A stretch of 32,709 bases of DNA from Armatimonadaceae bacterium (GCA_030446525.1 JAUJNC010000045.1:1-32709); one strand, 5' to 3'. Shown: positions 8,729 to 17,685, counted from the first letter of the stretch. The notes: generated by a model not told the origin, from the sequence alone. Program-made: numbers and translations.

Positions 8729-9353
8729 GGGGAACGCCGTCCGCATCCTGCTCGCGGACGACCACCCGGTGGTGCGGGAAGGGCTTGCCGCCCTGATCGA
8801 GCGCCAGCAGGACATGACGGTGGTCGGGGAGGCGAGCAACGGGGCGGAAGCGGTGGATCTCTTCGAACGGCATCAGCCGGACGTGACGCTGATGGACCTG
8901 CGCATGCCCGGGGTGGACGGGGTCGAGGCCATTACCCGCATCCGGGAAGCGTTTCCGGGGGCGCGCGTTATCGTGCTGACCACCTACCAGGGCGACGAGG
9001 ACATCTACCGCGGCCTGCGGGCCGGCGCCAAAGGCTACCTGCTCAAGGACGCCGGGCGCCAGGAGCTGCTGGAGGCCATCCGCGCGGTGCACGCCGGGCA
9101 GACGCGGATCCCGCCGGACGTGGCTTCTAAGCTCGTAGAGCGCATGGGCGGCCGCGAGCTTTCGGCGCGCGAGGTGGAGGTGCTGCGCCTGATGGCCCAG
9201 GGCAAAAGCAACCAGGAGATCGCGGCGGCGCTGTTCATCACCGAGGGAACGGTTAAAGCCCACGTCAACAACATCCTCGGCAAGCTCGGGGTCAGTGACC
9301 GCACGCAGGCAGTGACCACGGCGCTGCGGCGCGGCATCGTGCGCCTGGAATGA
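8721..9353 (+). CDS. LuxR/NarL-family response regulator
   Basis: This 210-residue two-domain regulator is of standard length. The receiver domain has the acidic pair D13-D14, phosphoacceptor D59 in LMDLRMPG, switch Thr in VLTTYQG (87-88) and K109 in GYLLKDA. The C-terminal LuxR-type helix-turn-helix (about 146-205) reads LSAREVEVLRLMAQGKSNQEIA and GTVKAHVNNILGKLGVSDRTQA. It is the partner of the kinase upstream, with an 8-base gene overlap; GGGAG precedes the ATG. It should bind DNA as a dimer when phosphorylated. The 20-bp palindrome at 6905 and the direct repeats at 9712-9755 are the nearest candidate sites, an inference from position only. Confidence 0.95.
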   Translation: MSEGNAVRILLADDHPVVREGLAALIERQQDMTVVGEASNGAEAVDLFERHQPDVTLMDLRMPGVDGVEAITRIREAFPGARVIVLTTYQGDEDIYRGLRAGAKGYLLKDAGRQELLEAIRAVHAGQTRIPPDVASKLVERMGGRELSAREVEVLRLMAQGKSNQEIAAALFITEGTVKAHVNNILGKLGVSDRTQAVTTALRRGIVRLE

Positions 9354-9479
9354 CGCCCGCCGGGCGCCCCCTCCCGCGCCAAGCTATGTCGCAGGTTATA
9401 AGGGCACCCCCACCGCAAGGCGGATCGAACGACTAGGCTATTTCTGTACGGAGAACCCTAACGTGCGAGCGATGACGGT

Positions 9480-9530
9480 GAAAGTGGTTCTGCGGTAAAC
9501 TTATCCAAGGCGAAGTTTCCCCGCACTTTC
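9480..9530 (+). other. Long imperfect hairpin in the 600-bp gap after the response regulator
   Basis: The gap 9354-9956 holds no credible gene. It contains a nested stem: GAAAG (9480-9484) with CTTTC (9526-9530), TGCGG (9491-9495) with CCGCA (9521-9525), and AAACTT (9497-9502) with AAGTTT (9513-9518), around a 10-base loop. That is sixteen base pairs with one 6-base bulge. No T-run follows, so it may be a structured RNA, an mRNA-stabilising end for the two-component operon, or a weak terminator. Confidence 0.45.
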
Positions 9531-9711
9531 TTCCAGATCCGAAGAAGCGCCCGCGACGACCGGCATGCCTGTCATTCTTCGCTGTTTGAGGGACCTCTGT
9601 TCGACGCGTGGCCGGGAGACTAAGGGAGATCACACGGCCAGGATGCCTCCGTGGGGAAAGCAGGACGTGGCCGTAACCAGACAGGCAATGCTCGGCCGTC
9701 GAAAATATTTG

Positions 9712-9755
9712 CCGGGATTCTTACCTCGTCATGTTTACCCCGGGTTTCTACCGCG
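9712..9755 (+). repeat. Imperfect direct repeat at the promoter of the copper locus
   Basis: Two related 16-17 base elements, CCGGGATTCTTACCTCG (9712-9728) and CCGGGTTTCTACCGCG (9740-9755), start 28 bases apart. One lies just upstream of the candidate -35 box and the other fills the promoter spacer. The arrangement suits direct-repeat binding by a regulator, but it is seen only once. Confidence 0.4.
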
Positions 9756-9762
9756 ATATAAT
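9734..9762 (+). promoter_or_regulatory. Candidate sigma70 promoter for the HMA protein-oxidase operon
   Basis: TTTACC (9734-9739), a 17-base spacer and a perfect TATAAT (9757-9762). Transcription would begin near 9769, leaving a leader of about 190 bases before the ATG at 9957. I saw no further structure that I could name in that leader. Confidence 0.55.
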
Positions 9763-9956
9763 AAGACGGCTGTCATAAAGCACCAATAATAAGCTGCGTC
9801 ATCACCTCCCCCACACCGGCATCCCTTCCGCAAAGTGGCCATCGCGGCAAACGCTCCGCTCCGGCTGCCGGGAAGACTCGCGGTCTCCAGGCGGCACTCA
9901 CGCTGCCATAGGAACGCCAGGGACATTCATGACGCACGACATCGGGAGGTTACAGG

Positions 9957-10571
9957 ATGAACAGGTTGTTTCGGGCCCGGCGTCTGGGCTGGGCGTTGAC
10001 CGTACTTTCCTGGCTGGCACTGGGGCTGTGGCCCGCGCGCGGGGCGCAGGCTCAGGTGGGCGAGCTCACACTCGGCATCCATCTCAACTGCCCTTACGGC
10101 CTGGGCGCTTGATGGCCCGGGGTCCGCGAGGGCCTCACACGCCTGGCAGGCGTGGAATGGGTGAGCGAGCGGCCGTCGGTCACGGCCGGGACGTGCCAGA
10201 TCAGGATCAAGGGCGGGCGGCTGCCCGACATCGGGGCCATCGGGCGGCACCTGGAGGCCCGGCGCATCGGCGCCTCGCTGCGAGGGCTCGAGGCCGCGGT
10301 GGACGGCGATTTGGTGGAAGAAAAAGGTGCCCTGCTGCTGAGGATCGGCGGCACGGGCGAAGTGGTCGAGCTGGCGCCGCTGGTGCGCAAGGTCGAGTGG
10401 GATGCCAAAGCCAAGCAGGCGCAGGCGCCCACGGCCGAGGAGCGCGGCGCGTTCGAGCGGTTGCGGTCCCAGGCCCCCGGGCGGGGGCCGGTGCGGGTGA
10501 CGGGCCCGCTGGCGGCCGGCGTTCCCGGCGGCCGCTACCGGCTGGAGGTGCGCCAGTTCAGCTGGCTTTGA
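9957..10571 (+). CDS. Exported HMA-like metal-binding protein with an in-frame UGA codon
   Basis: From the ATG at 9957 (GGGAGG 8 bases upstream) the frame runs to 10571 with one internal TGA at 10110-10112. Residues 1-33 are a signal peptide ending GAQAQ. The next part resembles a heavy-metal-associated domain: GIHLNCPYGLGA, the UGA, WPGVREGLTRLAGVEWVS, then a beta-strand pattern and IGRHLEARRIGASL. HMA domains read C-x2-C-x3-V-x2-x-L then GV. Here the UGA sits exactly where the second metal-binding Cys, four residues before V, is expected, so it replaces TGC/TGT or encodes selenocysteine. Spacing from the first Cys is longer than usual (C-x6). The C-terminal half (about 70 residues) is unrecognised. 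It lies 25 bp before a copper radical oxidase, so a role in copper delivery outside the cytoplasm is inferred. Nonsense mutation or sequencing error are the alternatives. Confidence 0.7.
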
Positions 10572-10596
10572 TGAAGAGGGTTTAAGGAGGTTCCAC

Positions 10597-12972
10597 GTGA
10601 GAAAGTCGTCCTGGTGCCCGCGCTTGTGCTGGGCGCCGTTGTTCTTGCCGCTGCTGCTGCTTGTTCTGGCGGGGGGCGCTGTCGCCCCGCCTGCGGCGGC
10701 GCAGATCAGCGGCTACGCTGTGACCGGCAGCCCCGGCACGGTCGCGCCGGGGGCCAGTCTGTCCGTGAGCTGGACGGCTCCTTCGGGCCGCCCCTCGACG
10801 GACTGGGTGGGCCTGTACCGCGTCAATGATCCCAACGAGAGCTATATCTGGGCGGACTACACCGGCGGCAGCGCCTCGGGCAGCCGCAGCCTGACGGCGC
10901 CTTCTCAGACCGGCCAGTACGAGTTCCGCTACTTCCTGCAGGACAGCTACAACTTGGCCGCCCGCAGCAACACCGTCACGGTGGGCGGCGGCGGGGGCGG
11001 GGGCACGTACACGCTGACGGGCAGCCCCAGCACGGTCTCTGCGGGGGGCAGCCTCTCGGTCTCCTGGACGGCGCCTTCGGGCCGCCCCGGCACCGACTGG
11101 GTGGGGCTCTACCGCGTGGGCGACCCGGACGGGAGCTACCTGTGGGCCGACTACACCGGCGGCACCGCCTCGGGCAGCCGCTCGCTCACCGCGCCGAGCG
11201 CGGCCGGCCAGTACGAGTTCCGCTACTTCCTGCAGGACGGCTACACGCTGGCCGTCAAGAGCAACACGATCACGGTGGGCAGCAGCGGGGGTACGTACAC
11301 GCTCTCGGGCAGCCCCGGCACGGTCTCTGCGGGGGCCAGCCTCTCGGTCTCCTGGACGGCCCCTTCGGGCCGCCCCGGCACCGACTGGCTGGGCCTGTAC
11401 CAGGTGGGCGACCCGGACGGGAGCTACATCTGGGCCGACTACACCGGCGGCGCCGCCTCGGGCAGCCGCAGCCTGACGGCGCCTTCTCAGACCGGCCAGT
11501 ACGAGTTCCGCTACTTCCTGCAGGACAGCTACACGCTGGCCGTCAGGAGCAACCCCGTCACCGTGGAGGGCGGCGGCTCGACGGACCCGCGCGCCAGCGT
11601 GGGGGAGTGGGCGGCGCCCTTCGGCTGGCCGGCCGTGGCCGTGCACTCGGCCCTGCTGCCTACCGGCCGGGTGATGTTCTGGTCCAAACAGAACGGCCTG
11701 GTGTGGTCCTGGGACCCGCAGAGCGGCGCCATCGCCTCGCTGCCCGGGCCCGGCTTCAACCTGTGGTGCTCCGGTCACGCGTTCCTGCCGGACGGGCGGC
11801 TGCTGGTGTCCGGGGGCAACGATGACGCGATCCCCATCGAGGGGGGCCTCATCGGCGGCGGCGTGCGCAACGCCAGCGTCTACAACCCGTTCACCAACTC
11901 CTGGCAGGCGCTGCCCGCCATGAACGCCGGCCGCTGGTACCCCAGCAACCTGACCCTGGCCAACGGCGAGCTGCTGACGCTGGCCGGCAGCTACGACGGC
12001 GACTACAAGCACAACGCCCTGCCCCAGGTGTGGACCGGCGGCGGCTGGCGCGACCTGAGCGGTGCCCAGCAGATGCTGCCCCTGTACCCGTACCTGCACC
12101 TGGCGCCCGGCGGGCGGGTCTTCATGTCGGGCCCCAACCAGGCCACGCAGTACCTGAGCACCGCCGGCGCCGGCGCCTGGAGCTTCGTGGCCGACCGCCA
12201 GTTCCCCAACCGCGACTACGGCGCGTCGGTGATGTACGACAGCGGCAGGGTGCTCACCGTGGGCGGCGGGCTGCCCCCGACCGAGACGGCCGAGGTGATC
12301 GACCTGAACGCCGGCTCGCCCGCCTGGCGCTACGTGGGCTCGATGTCGGTGCCGCGGCGTCAGCACGACGCCACGCTGCTCGCCGACGGCCAGGTGCTGG
12401 TGACCGGCGGCGTCACCGACGGCGAGCGCTTCGGCTGGCCGGACCCGGGCTCGCCCCCCGCGTCGGTGCTGCACGCCGAGCTGTGGGACCCTGCCACCGA
12501 GCGCTTCACCTCGGTGGCCAGCATGGCGGTGGGGCGCTGGTACCACGCGAGCACGCTGCTGCTGCCGGACGGTCGGGTGCTGACGGCCGGCGGCGACAAC
12601 ACCGTGCTTCCCGACGGGCAGGAGACCGCCTCCAACCAGAACGCGCAGATCTACTCGCCGCCGTACCTGTTCAGGGGGGCGCGCCCCACGATCAGCTCGG
12701 CTCCGGGCAGCGCCGGCTACGGGAGCACGTTCTTCGTGGGCACGCCCGAGGCGTCGGGCATCGGGCGGGTGACGCTGATCCGGATGGCTTCGGTGACGCA
12801 CACGCGCAACATGGACCAGCGCATCGTGCGCCCGGGCTTCTCGCAGGCTTCGGGCGGGCTGAACGTGACGGTGCCCTCGGACCGGAGCCTGTGCCCTCCG
12901 GGCCACTACCTGCTGTTCCTGCTCAACGGCAGCGGCGTGCCCTCGGTGGCCCGGATCATCCGCATCAACTAG
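10597..12972 (+). CDS. Secreted copper radical oxidase (galactose/glyoxal oxidase-like) with three N-terminal Ig-like modules
   Basis: This intact 791-residue protein starts at GTG 10597, preceded by a near-perfect AAGGAGGT. A signal peptide ends PPAAAQ. Three near-identical modules of about 92-95 residues follow (about 37-325), each with WTAPSGRP-TDW-GLY and GQYEFRYFLQD; the DWxGLY core recalls SKICH-type Ig folds, a weak resemblance. Residues 330-791 form the kelch propeller and C-terminal DUF1929 domain of the AA5 family. All galactose-oxidase active-site residues can be placed: Cys391 and Tyr448 (the Cys-Tyr crosslink pair), axial Tyr649 with His650 in GRWYH, and His735 in THTRNMDQR. The 86-residue spacing of the last two matches the fungal enzyme. 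It should oxidise an alcohol or aldehyde to aldehyde or acid with H2O2 release. The substrate is unknown; the modules may bind carbohydrate or cell surface. Confidence 0.9.
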   Translation: MRKSSWCPRLCWAPLFLPLLLLVLAGGAVAPPAAAQISGYAVTGSPGTVAPGASLSVSWTAPSGRPSTDWVGLYRVNDPNESYIWADYTGGSASGSRSLTAPSQTGQYEFRYFLQDSYNLAARSNTVTVGGGGGGGTYTLTGSPSTVSAGGSLSVSWTAPSGRPGTDWVGLYRVGDPDGSYLWADYTGGTASGSRSLTAPSAAGQYEFRYFLQDGYTLAVKSNTITVGSSGGTYTLSGSPGTVSAGASLSVSWTAPSGRPGTDWLGLYQVGDPDGSYIWADYTGGAASGSRSLTAPSQTGQYEFRYFLQDSYTLAVRSNPVTVEGGGSTDPRASVGEWAAPFGWPAVAVHSALLPTGRVMFWSKQNGLVWSWDPQSGAIASLPGPGFNLWCSGHAFLPDGRLLVSGGNDDAIPIEGGLIGGGVRNASVYNPFTNSWQALPAMNAGRWYPSNLTLANGELLTLAGSYDGDYKHNALPQVWTGGGWRDLSGAQQMLPLYPYLHLAPGGRVFMSGPNQATQYLSTAGAGAWSFVADRQFPNRDYGASVMYDSGRVLTVGGGLPPTETAEVIDLNAGSPAWRYVGSMSVPRRQHDATLLADGQVLVTGGVTDGERFGWPDPGSPPASVLHAELWDPATERFTSVASMAVGRWYHASTLLLPDGRVLTAGGDNTVLPDGQETASNQNAQIYSPPYLFRGARPTISSAPGSAGYGSTFFVGTPEASGIGRVTLIRMASVTHTRNMDQRIVRPGFSQASGGLNVTVPSDRSLCPPGHYLLFLLNGSGVPSVARIIRIN

Positions 12973-13000
12973 CGGCCTCTTAGCGGCCTCTTAGCGGCCT
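12971..13000 (+). repeat. Short tandem repeat overlapping the oxidase stop codon
   Basis: The 11-base unit AGCGGCCTCTT occurs at 12971 and 12982, and its first 8 bases again at 12993. The first copy contains the end of the TAG stop codon. It is probably replication slippage; no function is suggested. Confidence 0.8.
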
Positions 13001-13070
13001 GTACGAGGCGGCGCCTGCCGGGCCCGCGACATCGGGATGGCAGGCGCCCCGGCAGGCCGAAGGCCGTCAC

Positions 13071-13110
13071 GCCCCCGCAACCGCTCGCGCGGTTGCGGGG
13101 GCTTTTTTTT
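13071..13110 (+). terminator. Strong intrinsic terminator after the first oxidase
   Basis: A 14-bp perfect stem (GCCCCCGCAACCGC, 13071-13084, with its complement at 13089-13102), the tetraloop TCGC and eight T residues (13103-13110). It ends the HMA protein-oxidase transcript about 100 bp after the stop codon and insulates the second oxidase gene. Confidence 0.95.
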
Positions 13111-13133
13111 GCTGCGTTCCGGCGCTTTCTGGG

Positions 13134-13139
13134 TATAAT
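13134..13139 (+). promoter_or_regulatory. Candidate -10 box for the second oxidase gene
   Basis: A perfect TATAAT follows the terminator by 23 bases. No good -35 box stands 16-18 bases upstream (the closest is TTGCTG with a 19-base spacer), so an activator may be needed. Transcription would begin near 13146 and give a leader of about 186 bases that includes the structured element at 13237-13304. Confidence 0.5.
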
Positions 13140-13236
13140 AGAAAGCACCCTCGCTAGCGAGCGACACGGCGGCCGCTTGGGGCATCGCCCTGATCGGCAC
13201 GCACTGAGTAAGAGGTCCCGCCGCGGGGCCGTGCGA

Positions 13237-13304
13237 TTACCAGGATAAAGCGAAAGATGGAAGCAACGCCCATCTTGGCATACTTCTGGCGGGTACCCTG
13301 GTAA
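13237..13304 (+). ncRNA. Structured 5' leader, possible cis-regulatory RNA
   Basis: TTACCAGG (13237-13244) pairs perfectly with CCTGGTAA (13297-13304). Inside it AAGATGG (13254-13260) pairs with CCATCTT (13270-13276) around a 9-base loop, leaving conserved-looking single-stranded stretches on both sides. The element ends 27 bases before the start codon, so folding could affect ribosome access (AGAGGAGA at 13317-13324). It does not match any riboswitch class I can name; c-di-GMP-I and cobalamin motifs were considered and do not fit. Confidence 0.4.
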
Positions 13305-13331
13305 GGCACTGACGGTAAGAGGAGATCACAC

Positions 13332-16300
13332 ATGTATCGGTTGTTCCTGTCCACGCGTCTTCGCTGGGCCATTGCATTGCTGCCGGTCCTGCTGCTCCTG
13401 GCGGGGGAAATCGCTCCCCAGCGGGCAGCGGCTCAGATCAGTGGTTACACGCTGAGCGCCAGTCCAAGCACGGTCGCCCCGGGCGCCAGCCTCTCAGTGA
13501 GCTGGACGGCGCCCAGCGGCCGCCCTAGCACCGACTGGGTGGGCCTATACCGCATCGGCGCCCCCAATGAAAGCCTTCTGTCCTGGCAGTACACCGGCGG
13601 GACCACGTCGGGCAGCCGCACGTTCACCGCGCCTCTCGAAGTCGGCCAGTACGAGTTCCGCTACTTCCTTCAGGACGGCTTCACCCTGGCCGCCCGCAGC
13701 AGCACCGTGACCGTAGGCAGCGGTGGCATGTACACGCTCTCGGCCAGCCCGAGCACGGTCGCTCCTGGTGGCAGCCTCTCGGTCTCCTGGGCGGCGCCTT
13801 CTGGGCGGCCCACGACCGATTGGGTGGGGCTGTACCGGGTGGGCGACGCCAACGGCGCGTACCTGTGGTGGTCCTACACCAACGGCACCGCCTCGGGCAG
13901 CGCCACGCTCACTGCGCCCAGTCAAACGGGCCAGTACGAGTTCCGCTACTTCCTTCAGGACGGCTACACGCTGGCCGCCCGCAGCAACGCGGTGACGGTG
14001 GGCAGCACCACCAACGCGCCGCCCGCGGTGAGCATCACGAGCCCCAGCAATGGCGCCACCTTCACGGCGCCGGCTTCGATCACGATCAGTGCCACTGCCA
14101 GCGACAGTGACGGCACGGTCGCTCAGGTGCAGTTCTTCCAGGGCGCCACGCTTCTGGGCACGGACACCACCGCCCCCTACAGCTTCGCCTGGAGCAACGC
14201 GTGGCGGCCGGCAGCTACAGCCTGACCGCCAAAGCCACCGACAACAGTGGATCTGTCACCACCTCAACCGCCGTGAGCGTCACGGTCAATGCCCCCGCCA
14301 ACGTGGCGCCGACGGTGAGCATCACCAGCCCAGCGAACGGCGCCACCTTCACGGCGCCCGCCTCTATCACGATCAACGCCACTGCCAGTGACAGTGACGG
14401 CACGCTCACGCGCGTCGAGTTCTTCCAGGGCACGACCAAGCTGGGCGAAGACACGACGGCACCCTACAGCTTCGCGCCCGGACGGGCGTTGCCGCCGGCA
14501 GCTACAGCCTGACGGCCAAGGCCACCGACAACAGCGGGGCAGTCACTACCTCGGCCGCTGTTAACGTCACCGTGGGCAGCACCGCCAACACGCCGCCGAC
14601 GGTAAGTATAACCAGCCCCAGCAATGGCGCCACGTTCACGGCGCCGGCTTCCATAACGATCAACGCCACCGCCAGTGACAGTGACGGCACGGTCGCTCAG
14701 GTGCAGTTCTTCCAGGGCGCCACGCTCCTGGGCACGGACACCACCGCCCCCTACAGCTTCAGCTGGAGCAACGTGGCGGCCGGCAGCTACAGCTTGACGG
14801 CCAGGGCGACCGACAACAGCGGGGCGACCACCACGTCGATTGCGGTTAACATCACCGTGAATGCGGCCGCGAACGTGCCTCCGACGGTGAGCATCGCCAG
14901 CCCTAGCAACAATGCGGTGTTCACGGCACCGGCAAGTATCACCATCAACGCTGTGGCAAGTGACAGTGACGGCACGCTCACGCGCGTCGAGTTCTTCCAG
15001 GGCGCCACCAAGCTGGGCGAGGACACGACGGCACCCTACAGCTACAGCTGGACGAACGTGGCGGCGGGCAGCTACAGCTTGACGGCCAAGGCGACCGACA
15101 ACAGCGGGGCGGTCACTACCTCGGCCGCCGTGAGCGTCGGTCAATGCCCCCGCCAACGTGGCGCCGACGGTAAGTATAACCAGCCCCAGCAATGGCGCCA
15201 CCTTCACGGCGCCGGCTTCGATCACGATCAGTGCCACTGCCAGCGACAGCGACGGGTCGGTCACGCAGGTGCAGTTCTTCCAGGGCGCCACGCTCCTGGG
15301 CACGGACACCACCGCCCCCTACAGCTTCAGCTGGAGCAACGTGGCGGCCGGCAGCTACAGCTTGACGGCCAGGGCGACCGACAACAGCGGGGCGGTCACT
15401 ACCTCGGCGGCCGTTAACGTCACGGTCAACGCCGCCACCGCATCCTACACCCTCTCGGCCAGCCCGAGCACGGTCGCGCCGGGGGGCAGCTCTCGGTCTC
15501 CTGGACGGCGCCGCTGGGCGCCCGTCGACAGACTGGGTGGGGACTGTACCAGGCGACGCCAACGGTGCGTACCTGTGGTGGTCCTACACGGGCGGCGCCA
15601 CGTCGGGCAGCCGGTCGGTGGCCGCTCCGAGCCAGACCGGCCAGTACGAGTTCCGCTACTTCCTTCAGGACGGCTTCACCCTGGCCGCCCGCAGCAACAC
15701 GGTCACTGTTAGCAGCACCAGCAACACGCCGCCCTTGGTGAGCATCACCAGCCCGGCCAGCGGCGCCAGCGTTCACGGCGCCCGCCTCTATCACGATCAA
15801 CGCCACCGCCAGCGACAGCGACGGGTCGGTCACGCAGGTGCAGTTCTTCCAGGGCGCCACGCTCCTGGGCACGGACACCACCGCCCCCTTCAGCTGGAAC
15901 AGCGGCGGCCGGCAGCTACAGCTTGACGGCCAGGGCGACCGACAACAGCGGGGCGGTCACTACCTCGGCGGCCGTTAACGTCACGGTCAACGCCGCCACC
16001 GCATCCTACACCCTCTCGGCCAGCCCCGGCACGGTCGCGCCGGGGGCAGCCTCTCGGTCTCCTGGACGGCTCCTTCGGGCCGCCCCGCCACCGACTGGGT
16101 GGGCCTGTACGTAGTCGGCGCGCCCAACGACGCGTTCCTGTGGTGGTCCTACACCAACGGGGCGACCTCGGGCAGCCGCAGCCTGACGGCGCCCACGCAG
16201 GCGGGGCAGTACGAGTTCCGCTACTTCCTGCAGGACGGCTACACGCTGGCCGTTAGGAGCAACACGGTGACGGTGGGAGGTGGCTCGACGGACCCAAGGG

Positions 16301-17685
16301 CAACGGTCGGGGAGTGGTCCGCCCCGTTCGGCTGGCCGGCCGTGGCTGTGCACGCGGCCCTGCTGCCCACAGGAAAGGTCGTGTTCTGGCCCCGCCCCCG
16401 CCACGGCGGCGCGCGCCTGTGGGACCCGGCAACCAACGCCTTCGGTGGCGTGCCTCAGGTGCCCGGGGAGTACAACATATGGTGCGGCGGCCACTCGATG
16501 ATGAGCGATGGCCGACTCCTGATAGCCGGAGGCTGGGACGGCGGCACGATCACCGGAAATAACGGCGGCGGCGTACCCAATGCCAGCATCTACGACCCGT
16601 TCAACAACTCCTGGCAAGCGTTGCCCGACATGAACGCAGGCCGCTGGTATCCTACCAACGTCACCCTGGCCAGTGGCAACGTGCTGGTGCTCGGGGGTAC
16701 CTACGGCGCTGATTATAGCCCCAACACTCTGCCCCAAGTGTGGACCGGCAGCGGATGGCAAAATCTAACCGGGGCTGTAAGAGGTGATCTGGCCACCTAT
16801 CCGTTCATGCACCTGGCGCCCAACGGCCAGGTCTTCGTGTCCGGTCCGCTTCAGGGCACCGAGTACCTGAATACCGGCGGGGCGGGCGGCTGGAGCTTCG
16901 TGGCCGACCGCCAGTTCCCTAACCGCGACTACGGCGCGTCGGTAATGTACGACAACGGCAAAGTGCTCTTCGCCGGCGGCGGGCAGGATCCGCCGACCGA
17001 GACGGCCGAGGTGATCGACCTGAACGCCGGCTCGCCCTCGTGGCGCTACGTGGGCTCGATGTCCGCGCCGCGCCGCCATCCCAACGCCACCCTCCTTCCG
17101 GACGGCAACGTGCTGATAACGGGAGGCGCGAGCAGTAACGGCTTCGGCTGGACGGAACCGGGCTTTACGCCCAGCGCCGTGTACAGCGCCGAGCTGTGGA
17201 ATCCGGCCACCGAGCAGTTCACGACCCTGGCCAGCATGGCGATCGGGCGGTGGTACCACTCGACCGCGCTGCTGCTGCCCGACGGGCGGGTGCTTTCTGC
17301 CGGGGGCGACAGCGAATACACCGCGGACGGGGTGGAGACCGCCTCCAACGAGAACGCCGAGATCTACTCGCCGCCGTACCTGTTCAAAGGGGCTCGGCCC
17401 ACGATCAGCTCGGCGCCGGGCAGCGCCGGCTACGGGCAGACGTTCTTCGTGGGCACGCCCGACGCCACCGGCATCGCGCAGGTGACCTTGATCCGGATGG
17501 CCTCGACGACGCACACGCGCAACATGGACCAGCGTATCCTGCGCCCGAGTTTTTCGCAGGCCTCGGGCGGGCTGAACGTGACGGTGACGTCGAACCGGAA
17601 CCTGTGCCCTCCGGGCTATTACATGCTGTTCCTGCTGAACGGCAGCGGCGTGCCCTCGGTGGCCCGGATCATCCGCATCAACTAG
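13332..17685 (+). CDS. Large modular copper radical oxidase paralogue, frameshifted in its repeat region
   Basis: Joined across frames this is about 1,450 residues. A signal peptide (MYRLFLSTRLRW plus hydrophobic core, ending RAAAQ) is followed by two DWVGLY-type Ig-like modules. Five bacterial Ig modules of Big_9 type follow (VSITSPSNGATFTAPASITI, VQFFQGATLLGTDTTAPYSF, SLTARATDNSG), then a third Ig-like module, a sixth Big_9 module and a fourth Ig-like module. From about 16285 to the end is the intact catalytic region, closely similar to the first oxidase. It keeps the crosslinking Cys in YNIWCGGH, Tyr in AGRWYP, Tyr-His in GRWYHST and His in THTRNMDQR. Frame breaks fall near 14199 (extra GC compared with sister repeats), 14480, 15137, 15490-15545, 15768, 15892 and 16045, all in the repeats. 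AGAGGAGA precedes the ATG. It is probably a functional secreted oxidase with many surface- or glycan-binding modules; indels likely reflect misassembled repeats. Confidence 0.82.
14020..15990 (+). repeat. Tandem ~285-bp repeats encoding Big_9 Ig modules
   Basis: Equivalent points of the units occur near 14030, 14318, 14604, 14886 and 15170, a period of 282-288 bases, with a further unit at about 15738 after an intervening Ig-like module. Long stretches are nearly identical between copies. Copy number and junctions in this assembly may be wrong, because the frame breaks of the gene cluster here. Confidence 0.85.

Noticed and set aside
10582..12906. 774-codon minus-strand open frame opposite the first oxidase
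   Set aside because: Repetitive Arg/Ala/Gly product mirroring the repeats of the real gene, with no ribosome binding site or recognisable domain.
13192..13331. c-di-GMP-I or cobalamin riboswitch before the second oxidase
   Set aside because: CACGCAC and GGCACTG fragments recall these classes, but the rest of the conserved cores (for example GGGCAAA or the B12 box) is missing.
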